Assembly: GCA_027483245.1 (NCBI GenBank) | Contig: JAIXVB010000444.1 | Coordinates: 1-39,109, forward strand | Direction of reading: 5' to 3' | Source: Verrucomicrobiaceae bacterium | GTDB taxonomy: Bacteria > Verrucomicrobiota > Verrucomicrobiia > Verrucomicrobiales > Verrucomicrobiaceae | DNA length: 39,109 nucleotides | Shown: positions 33,748-39,109 of the stretch, one piece after another | Position numbering within the stretch: the stretch's first letter is position 1 | How the letters are laid out: each line of letters begins with the position of its first letter | Translations under genes and position numbers: made by a program | Notes under the pieces: generated by a model | Database searches by the model: none | What the model was told of the DNA's origin: nothing | The model's input: only the letters and a program-made list of their open reading frames with translations

Positions 33748-34758
33748 ATGAAACTCTTCACCCTCCTGGCCTTGGCCCTCACGCTCACTGCTTCGGCGGC
33801 TGAGACTTTGCACATCTACACCTGGGCTGACTACCTCAGTCCTGAGGCGATCCAGTCTTTTGAGGCCAAGCATGATTGCCGGGTCGTGGTGGATACCTTT
33901 GACTCCAATGAGACCATGTTCGCGAAGCTGAAAGCAGGCGCGCGTGGTTACGATCTCATCTTTCCCACCAGCTACATGATCCCGCTCATGGAGGCCCAGG
34001 GCATGTTGGCGGCATTGGACCACGCTCAGCTCAAAAACCTAGCCAACATCGACCCCACCATCCTCGCCAAGGTCCATGACCGGAGCATGAGACACAGCGT
34101 GCCCTACACGCTCGCTGGGGCAGTCATGGCCTATCGAAAGGACAAGCTCAGCAACGTCGAGCCCACCTGGGCCCAGTTCGCCCGGCCTGAGATCCAAGGG
34201 CGCATGACCCTTTTGGATGACATGCGTGAGAGCATCGGTGCCGCGCTGCTTTTCCTGGGGCACAGTATCAACACCCGCGATGAAGCCCAACTCGCCGCCG
34301 CTCAGGAAGTGCTCTTGGGATGGAAAAAGAATACCGCGAAGTTCGACAACGAAGCCTACAAAGCCGGCATCGACTCCGGTGAATTCCACCTCGTCCATGG
34401 CTACAGCGGCGATCTGTTTCAGCTCACCCAGGAAAACCCCAAAGTGACCCTGCTCATCCCGCGAGAGGGCATCATCATGGGTTGCGATGAAATGGTCATT
34501 CCCAGGGCCAGCACCCACAGCGCACTGGCCCATGCCTTCATCGATCATCTGCTCACCCCAAAAGTCGCCGCCGAGAACATGGAATGGATGGGATACCTCT
34601 GCCCGAATCTGCCCGCTCAAAAACTCGTCTCGCCTGAATTTCTCGCCAACCCTGCGGTCACCATCCCGCCTGAAATCCTGGCCAAAAGTGAGATCATCCA
34701 GGACCTAGGGCCTGATCTGGCGAAGTATTCGCGGGTTTGGGATGTGGTGAAGAGGTAG
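33748..34758 (+). CDS. Periplasmic solute-binding protein, spermidine/putrescine (PotD) type
   Basis: A 336-residue protein. The signal peptide MKLFTLLALALTLTASAA precedes ETLHIYTWADYLSPEAIQSFEAK, the start of the PotD/PotF fold. GYDLIFPTSYMIPLM is the conserved ligand-proximal region, and acidic residues typical of polyamine binding sites occur in DTFDSNETMFAKLKAG. In Gram-negatives such proteins deliver polyamines to an ABC importer. No permease or ATPase gene is present in the window, so it is an orphan here. It is flanked on both sides by repeats. Confidence 0.87.
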   Translation: MKLFTLLALALTLTASAAETLHIYTWADYLSPEAIQSFEAKHDCRVVVDTFDSNETMFAKLKAGARGYDLIFPTSYMIPLMEAQGMLAALDHAQLKNLANIDPTILAKVHDRSMRHSVPYTLAGAVMAYRKDKLSNVEPTWAQFARPEIQGRMTLLDDMRESIGAALLFLGHSINTRDEAQLAAAQEVLLGWKKNTAKFDNEAYKAGIDSGEFHLVHGYSGDLFQLTQENPKVTLLIPREGIIMGCDEMVIPRASTHSALAHAFIDHLLTPKVAAENMEWMGYLCPNLPAQKLVSPEFLANPAVTIPPEILAKSEIIQDLGPDLAKYSRVWDVVKR

Positions 34759-34764
34759 GGTGGG

Positions 34765-34908
34765 GAGTGATGGAGTGATGGAGTGATGGAGTGATGGAGT
34801 GATGGAGTGATGGAGTGATGGAGTGATGGAGTGATGGAAGGATGGAAGGATGGAAGGATGGAAGGATGGAAGGATGGAGGGATGGAGGGATGGAGGGATG
34901 GAGGGATG
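34765..34908. repeat. Three-block 8-bp tandem repeat (18 units)
   Basis: Exact count by reading: nine GAGTGATG units (34765-34836), five GAAGGATG (34837-34876) and four GAGGGATG (34877-34908). Each block differs by one or two bases at fixed positions (3-4 of the unit). Being 8 bp, the array shifts frame every unit and is not coding. It starts seven nucleotides after the potD stop and is strongly purine-biased on the plus strand. It is probably produced by slippage. Confidence 0.95.
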
Positions 34909-34941
34909 GAAAAGTGGTCCGCAAGTGCGAGGGACGGGGAA

Positions 34942-34961
34942 CCGCACAGAGGACTGTGCGG
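34942..34961. repeat. Hairpin family B, copy 3 (loop AGGA)
   Basis: CCGCACAG-AGGA-CTGTGCGG is a perfect 8-bp stem with an AGGA tetraloop. It lies 88 nt before the acidic-repeat-protein start and directly downstream of the tandem repeat. The AGGA loop resembles a Shine-Dalgarno core, but it is too far from this start to serve it. Confidence 0.8.
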
Positions 34962-35049
34962 ACTACTTCGCCCTCCTCTCCGGTTCTTTTCTTTCGTCTT
35001 CCGTTTGAAGCTTGCCCACTGACCTGAGTGGCGTAGCCTGAGGGCCAGA

Positions 35050-36375
35050 ATGTCTGACCGACCGCTGCCCGCCTCCGAGACCGCCGATCCAGCTCCTGTT
35101 CTGGGTCAGATTGCGTTGGTGGCTGCTGCGGGCGCTGTGCTGGGGAGTCGGATGAAAACGGGTGGGTTGGTTTTGATGGCCGGGGCTGCCCTGATGGCCG
35201 CACGTCGTCTGGCCGAGGCTGGGACTGAGCCTGCGGAAATCATTCCGACCACGCCGGCGCTGCCTGTATTGACCGAAGAACCCTGCGAGGCCTCGAATCC
35301 TTTTCTCGGCAACGAGGGCGAAGAGTGGGCTCCCTTGCCCTCAGATTTGGACGATTCCCCGCCGCCTGCCGAGCCGCGCGAAACCTGGGCTGAACTGCGA
35401 GCGGCGCTTTTTCCTACGGTCAGCCCTCCTGTGTCGATCGCGCCGCCGATCGAACCTGTAAGTGAGATCAAGGCGGACGTGGGCAGTTTTCAACCGCCGC
35501 CAGCTCCTGAGGAAACGCCCAAGGAGGCCATGCTGCAGCGTTGGGCCGGTTTGAAAGACGCCATGCCGGGATTCGATGCCTCCAAGACAACTTCGCCGCT
35601 CGAATCTGCCGAATCTGAGCTTCGATCTGACGAAATCGACCACGAATCCGCCGAATCTGAGCTTCGATCTGACGAAATCGACCACGAATCTGCCGAATCC
35701 GAGCCTCCATCTGCCGAAATCGAATACGAATCTGCCGAATCCGAGCTTCGATCCGCCGAATTCGAACCCGAAACTGCCGAATCCGAGCCTCCATCTGCCA
35801 AGTCTGAGCTTCCGCCGGAGCTCTTGGCTTTGTTTGGAATGGCCAAGGGCGAGATGACCGTTGCGCCGAGTCCGTTTTCCGCGGCTCAGAAGGGTGTTTT
35901 TGACCAGGAACCCTGGATCGAAAGTGTGCCCTCGGAGTTGAATCCCCGTGTGTTTCACAGTCCGGGTTTTGTCCAAAATGCCTCAGCACGCCCACCGACG
36001 GGTTCTCTGCTGGAAGCTGCGCCGCAGTTTGTGGAAGAGGAGCCTGAGTCCCTGCTTGAGCCCACGGATGAGGTTTCGTTGATCGCCTCAGAGGGCGTGG
36101 TTTTGCCAGATACGATCACCATTCCGGCTGAGATCGAACCTGCGTCCAGTCTCTTGGAGACGCCACCCCACGTGGTTTATGTGGATCCACCGACGCAGAG
36201 CTTTCGCCCGAGAGCCCCTTCATCGCCACAGATCATCCCAAAGGCCGGATTCGCCCCAACCAAGGCGGAGACTGAGTCCTACACCGCGACGGATGACATG
36301 CTGCCGCGTGCGCCGAATGTGATTCCCCGGGAGGTGAAGGCGAAAAAAAGTTTCTTCGATTGGCTGCGCGAGTGA
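35050..36375 (+). CDS. Acidic repeat protein of unknown function, N-terminal membrane segments
   Basis: A 441-residue protein I do not recognise. Residues 18-52 contain two short hydrophobic stretches (GQIALVAAAGAVLGSR and GGLVLMAGAALMAA), possibly a membrane hairpin. The remainder is acidic, Pro/Glu/Ser-rich and probably disordered. Residues 185-254 are five tandem 14-residue repeats of the form ESAESELRSDEIDH with later variants such as ETAESEPPSAKSEL. The last residues, KAKKSFFDWLRE, form a basic-aromatic tail. It has no obvious enzyme motif. It lies 120 nt before ffh, which may be coincidental or a link to membrane targeting. Confidence 0.8.
   Translation: MSDRPLPASETADPAPVLGQIALVAAAGAVLGSRMKTGGLVLMAGAALMAARRLAEAGTEPAEIIPTTPALPVLTEEPCEASNPFLGNEGEEWAPLPSDLDDSPPPAEPRETWAELRAALFPTVSPPVSIAPPIEPVSEIKADVGSFQPPPAPEETPKEAMLQRWAGLKDAMPGFDASKTTSPLESAESELRSDEIDHESAESELRSDEIDHESAESEPPSAEIEYESAESELRSAEFEPETAESEPPSAKSELPPELLALFGMAKGEMTVAPSPFSAAQKGVFDQEPWIESVPSELNPRVFHSPGFVQNASARPPTGSLLEAAPQFVEEEPESLLEPTDEVSLIASEGVVLPDTITIPAEIEPASSLLETPPHVVYVDPPTQSFRPRAPSSPQIIPKAGFAPTKAETESYTATDDMLPRAPNVIPREVKAKKSFFDWLRE
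35602..35811 (+). repeat. Five 42-bp in-frame repeats in the acidic protein gene
   Basis: Units start at 35602, 35644, 35686, 35728 and 35770, each 42 bp and 14 codons. The first two are nearly identical; the last three diverge (ELRSDEIDH to EPPSAEIEY and similar). The preserved frame and unit length imply selection on the protein. The several long antisense ORFs here are by-products of the repeat. Confidence 0.9.
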
Positions 36376-36495
36376 GCCTGACCACGCTCTGGGCGGATTC
36401 CTGCTGTGGCCCCAGTACATCCACCTTGCGCACTTGGCGCCTAGCACTGATTACTGAGGTCATTCAATCCGCTCTGACGCCCCTGTTTTACCGCA

Positions 36496-37920
36496 ATGTT
36501 CTCCGCTCTCTCTGACAAACTCGAAGATGCCTTCCGCAAACTGCGCGGTCTGGGCAAGATCAGTGAATCCAATGTGACTGACGCCATGCGGGAGATCCGT
36601 CTGGCGCTGTTGGAGGCCGATGTGGACTTCAAGGTGACAAAGGACCTCGTGGAAGCGGTCAAAACCCGGGCGCTGGGTGAAGAAGTCCTCAAGAATGTGA
36701 CGCCTGGGCAGCAGATCGTGAAGATTTTCCACGATGAGCTGGCCAAGATCCTCGGCGGGGGCGCCTCAGAACTCGATCTCAGTCCTCCGCAGCGCATCTT
36801 GATGGTGGGTCTGAATGGCGCGGGTAAAACCACGACTTCGGCGAAGTTGGCTTCCTGGCTGAAAAAGCAGGGCAAACGTCCGTTGCTGATCGCGCTGGAC
36901 CTTTATCGTCCGGCGGCGGTGACCCAGCTCCAGGTCCTGGGGCAGCAGCTCGGGGTGCCCGTGTGCGTGCCGCCGGTGGGTGAGACGGACGTCGTGAAAG
37001 CCACCAAAGCAGCGCTGGTTTGGCTGGAGCAGCAGGGCAGTGGCATCGCCATCTTTGATACCGCAGGTCGGCAGGATGTGGATGAACCCTTGCTGGCGGA
37101 ATTGAAAAAGGTGCGTGACCTCGTCCAGCCACGCGAGACCCTCCTCGTCGCGGATGCGGCCACGGGTCAGCAGGCGGTGAGTGTGGCCACCAAGTTCCAT
37201 GAGACCGTGACCATCACGGGTCTGATCATGTCGAAGCTGGACGGGGATGCACGCGGTGGCGCGTTGCTTTCCATGCGTCAGGTCACGGGCTGTCCGGTGA
37301 AGTTCATCGGGGTCGGTGAAAAGGTGGATCAACTGGAAGTCTTCCACCCCGATCGCATGGCCCAGCGCATCCTCGGCATGGGTGACGTGGTCAGCCTCGT
37401 GGAGAAAGCCGCGCAGGAGATCGATGAGAAGGAGGCGACGAACATGATGCGCCGCCTGGAGCAGAACAAATTCGATTTTAATGACTTCCTGGGTCAGCTC
37501 CGATTCATGAAGAAACTCGGGCCGCTGGAGGGTCTGCTGGGCATGATCCCGGGCATGGGAAAACTCAAGGGCATGCCGGGAGTCGATGACAAACGCATGA
37601 AGCACGTTGAGGCGATCATTCTCTCCATGACCCCGAAAGAGCGTGCCAAACCGGACATCATCAATGGCAGTCGGCGCAAACGCATTGCCAAAGGCTGTGG
37701 TCGCCCGGTGGTGGAGATCAATCAGCTGCTGAAACAGTTCGAGATGATGCGTGGCCTGATGAAGAACAAAGGCGCGATGGCGCAGATGGCAGGTGGCCTT
37801 TTTGGCGGTGGGCCTGGCGGCATGGGCGGCGGTATGCCCCAACTACCCAAGGGCATGATGCCTGGAGGCAAGCTGCCGAAGATGAGCAAGTTCGGCAAAG
37901 GTTTCCGCCTAGGCGGTTAG
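36496..37920 (+). CDS. ffh: Signal recognition particle GTPase Ffh
   Basis: A 474-residue protein. The N domain (about 1-90) has the ALLEADVDFKV motif. The G domain has the P-loop GLNGAGKTTTSAKLA, DTAGRQDVDEPLL (G3) and SKLDGDARGG (G4 region). The M domain carries NGSRRKRIAKGCGRPVVEINQLLKQFEMM, with a Gly/Met-rich tail ending in FGKGFRLGG. It binds 4.5S RNA and signal sequences and delivers nascent chains to FtsY. The usual GSG of the RNA-binding loop reads GCG here. No ffs (4.5S RNA) gene is recognisable in the window. Confidence 0.96.
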   Translation: MFSALSDKLEDAFRKLRGLGKISESNVTDAMREIRLALLEADVDFKVTKDLVEAVKTRALGEEVLKNVTPGQQIVKIFHDELAKILGGGASELDLSPPQRILMVGLNGAGKTTTSAKLASWLKKQGKRPLLIALDLYRPAAVTQLQVLGQQLGVPVCVPPVGETDVVKATKAALVWLEQQGSGIAIFDTAGRQDVDEPLLAELKKVRDLVQPRETLLVADAATGQQAVSVATKFHETVTITGLIMSKLDGDARGGALLSMRQVTGCPVKFIGVGEKVDQLEVFHPDRMAQRILGMGDVVSLVEKAAQEIDEKEATNMMRRLEQNKFDFNDFLGQLRFMKKLGPLEGLLGMIPGMGKLKGMPGVDDKRMKHVEAIILSMTPKERAKPDIINGSRRKRIAKGCGRPVVEINQLLKQFEMMRGLMKNKGAMAQMAGGLFGGGPGGMGGGMPQLPKGMMPGGKLPKMSKFGKGFRLGG

Positions 37921-37929
37921 TCGCTGAGC

Positions 37930-38015
37930 GCAGCTCTGGCATCCAAGGATGGGCGGCAAACCCATGAGGAAGTTCGTGGGGCGGAGCCATGCTCGCCGCT
38001 TGACCCCAGAGCTGC
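37930..38015. other. Structured segment between ffh and htpG (possible three-way junction)
   Basis: The outer arms GCAGCTCTGG (37930-37939) and CCAGAGCTGC (38006-38015) pair perfectly over 10 bp. Inside are two further hairpins: ATGGG/CCCAT (37949-37965, loop CGGCAAA), and GGC-g-GAGC/GCTC-GCC (37980-37997, one bulged G, loop CAT). Together they form an 86-nt three-way junction. It begins nine nt after the ffh stop and ends 57 nt before htpG. It could be an ffh terminator, an htpG leader, a small RNA or a small mobile hairpin. Confidence 0.55.
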
Positions 38016-38035
38016 CCCCACTATCCTCCGCGCCC

Positions 38036-38051
38036 GCTTTCCCAAGAAAGC
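38036..38051 (+). promoter_or_regulatory. Inverted repeat in the htpG leader
   Basis: GCTTTC-CCAA-GAAAGC is a perfect 6-bp stem with a 4-nt loop ending 21 nt before the htpG ATG. It does not match the CIRCE element (TTAGCACTC-N9-GAGTGCTAA). It could form a small leader hairpin. Confidence 0.35.
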
Positions 38052-38072
38052 CAACCCCTTACACAACACCCT

Positions 38073-39109
38073 ATGAGCACCCCCACCACTCACGATTTCC
38101 AGGCCGAGGTGAAGCAGGTCTTGGACATCGTCATCCACAGCCTCTACACCGACCGCGAAATCTTCATCCGTGAGTTGGTCTCCAATGCCGCGGACTCTCT
38201 CGAGAAAATGCGCCTGACGCAGCTCACGGAGAACGATGTCTTCGGCGCTGAGTTGCCCCTGGAGATCAGCATCACCACGGATGAAGCGGCCGGCACTCTC
38301 ACCATCGCCGATCACGGCATCGGCCTGACGCGCGCGGAACTCGTGGAGAATCTGGGCACCATCGCCCACTCCGGTTCCAAGGCCTTTGCCGCAGCGCTGA
38401 AAAACGCAGGCAAGGGCGGAGACGCCTCCCTCATTGGCCAGTTCGGTGTCGGTTTTTACAGCGCCTTCATGGTCGCTGAAGAGGTGCAGGTTTACACCCA
38501 CTCCTGGCGCCAAGACGGCGAGCACCTCGTCTGGTCCAGCACGGGCGCAGGCACCTACACCATCGACGACTCAGCCGATCAGCAGCGCGGTGCACGCATC
38601 GTGATCAAGCTGAAGGAAGACGCGCTGGAGTTCTGCCAACCGCAGCGAGTGAAGAGCATCCTCGGCAAGTATTCGAACTTCGTCAGCTTTCCGATCCAGC
38701 TCAATGGCGAGCGCGTGAACACGGTGGAGGCCATCTGGCTGAAGAACAAAGACGAGGTCACGGAGGAGCAATACAAGGCCTTCTATCAATTCACCGCGCG
38801 TGCCTTTGATGAGCCAAGTTATCGCCTGCATTTCCAAGCCGATGCACCGTTGGTTATCAACGCGCTGCTGTTCCTGCCGGATCAAAACATGGAGTCATTT
38901 GGCATGGGCCAGATGGAGCCGAATGTCGGTCTTTACTGCAAGAAGGTCCTTATCGACCCGAGCCCGAAGAAGCTGCTGCCCGAATGGATGCGCTTTGTGC
39001 GAGGCGTGATCGATAGCGAAGATCTGCCACTGAACATTTCACGCGAGTCCATGCAGGACAGCGCCCTGGTGCGTAAACTGGGAGAAGTGGTGACGAAGCG
39101 ACTGCTGAA
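38073..39109 (+). CDS. htpG: Molecular chaperone HtpG (Hsp90), 3' end outside window
   Basis: An open frame from ATG 38073 to the window end gives about 345 residues of an expected 600-650, without stop codons or frameshifts; the ORF track missed it for lack of a stop. The GHKL ATPase motifs are visible: EIFIRELVSNAADSLEKMRL (motif N, Glu and Asn), IADHGIGLTR (DxGxG), and GQFGVGFYSAFMVA (GxxGxG). NISRESMQ in the middle domain contains the catalytic-loop Arg. The second position of the usual DNGIG is His here. It is an ATP-dependent dimeric chaperone of the cytosol, often heat-inducible. The 153-nt upstream region is structured. Confidence 0.95.
   Translation, partial: MSTPTTHDFQAEVKQVLDIVIHSLYTDREIFIRELVSNAADSLEKMRLTQLTENDVFGAELPLEISITTDEAAGTLTIADHGIGLTRAELVENLGTIAHSGSKAFAAALKNAGKGGDASLIGQFGVGFYSAFMVAEEVQVYTHSWRQDGEHLVWSSTGAGTYTIDDSADQQRGARIVIKLKEDALEFCQPQRVKSILGKYSNFVSFPIQLNGERVNTVEAIWLKNKDEVTEEQYKAFYQFTARAFDEPSYRLHFQADAPLVINALLFLPDQNMESFGMGQMEPNVGLYCKKVLIDPSPKKLLPEWMRFVRGVIDSEDLPLNISRESMQDSALVRKLGEVVTKRLL

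Noticed and set aside
34765-34908. Possible CRISPR array
   Set aside because: Units are 8 bp with no unique spacers and no cas genes nearby; it is a simple tandem repeat.
34694-35203. ORFs with repeated HPSIPPSLHPSI or MEGWKDG peptides
   Set aside because: They are translations of the 8-bp tandem array, which changes frame each unit. They lack starts with support and overlap the hypothetical gene or potD end.
35341-35995. Three overlapping minus-strand ORFs with repeated RRF/RQI peptides
   Set aside because: Antisense to the 42-bp repeats of the acidic protein; the plus frame has the better protein features (membrane segments, coherent acidic repeat).
37905-37916. 12-bp perfect palindrome CCGCCTAGGCGG at the end of ffh
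   Set aside because: It lies in the last codons of ffh (encoding part of FRLGG), with no T-run. A short palindrome in coding sequence is weak evidence for a site.
38036-38051. CIRCE heat-shock operator before htpG
   Set aside because: The inverted repeat found there does not match the CIRCE consensus in sequence or spacing.

Overview
The window looks like a chromosomal segment of a Verrucomicrobiota bacterium, probably near Prosthecobacter/Verrucomicrobium. The reasons are an ECF-type sigma factor divergent from a Ser/Thr kinase with a TPR tail, a Tat-exported Gfo/Idh/MocA oxidoreductase followed by a PQQ-type beta-propeller protein, a Gram-negative envelope gene set (LptF/G, RND pump with two lipoproteins, tail-specific protease), an MEP-pathway ispF, fairly high GC and few clear Shine-Dalgarno sites. 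This placement is inference from gene content, not from a database search. I see no phage, insertion sequence, CRISPR array or integrase.

Layout. 1-2 kb: pentapeptide-repeat protein, a repeat-rich intergenic gap and an LptF/G permease (minus). 2-5.8 kb: divergent sigma factor and large kinase-TPR membrane protein. 5.9-10.1 kb: five closely spaced plus-strand genes (alpha/beta hydrolase of haloperoxidase type, FMN azoreductase, SDR, dihydrolipoamide-dehydrogenase-like flavoprotein, small membrane protein). 10.2-16.1 kb: a complete tripartite RND efflux operon with 4-nt overlaps. 16.2-20.6 kb: VOC dioxygenase-like protein, YcaC-type hydrolase, ABM-domain membrane protein, YtcJ-type amidohydrolase and Dps. 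Together, 5.9-20.6 kb reads as a detoxification/redox-stress region (quinones, aromatics, electrophiles), with operator-like inverted repeats before several units. 20.7-23.3 kb: Agl23-like GT-C membrane protein overlapping ApbE. 23.3-27.1 kb: tail-specific protease and amine-oxidase-like flavoprotein, both minus strand. 27.2-34.8 kb: RmlD-like reductase, serine hydrolase, tRNA-Gly(GCC), PrmA, Gfo/Idh/MocA oxidoreductase, PQQ-propeller protein, IspF and an orphan PotD-like binding protein. 34.8-39.1 kb: an 8-bp tandem repeat, an acidic repeat protein, Ffh, a structured intergenic segment and the 5' part of htpG, cut by the window end. The ORF track missed htpG because it has no stop in the window.

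The least explained signals are non-coding. They are: (i) a small hairpin family, CCGCACAG-(A/G)GGA-CTGTGCGG, seen three times, each upstream of a plus-strand gene; (ii) a longer dispersed hairpin element built on CAGGATTCACAGGAT, seen at about 0.6 and 33.6 kb and once directly next to family (i); (iii) an 86-nt segment between ffh and htpG that can fold as a three-way junction; (iv) a perfect 10-bp inverted repeat sitting exactly between a Shine-Dalgarno-like sequence and an ATG; and (v) a three-block 8-bp tandem array. Protein oddities include a kinase whose APE-equivalent glutamate is glycine and a five-copy 14-residue acidic repeat in a protein of unknown function.
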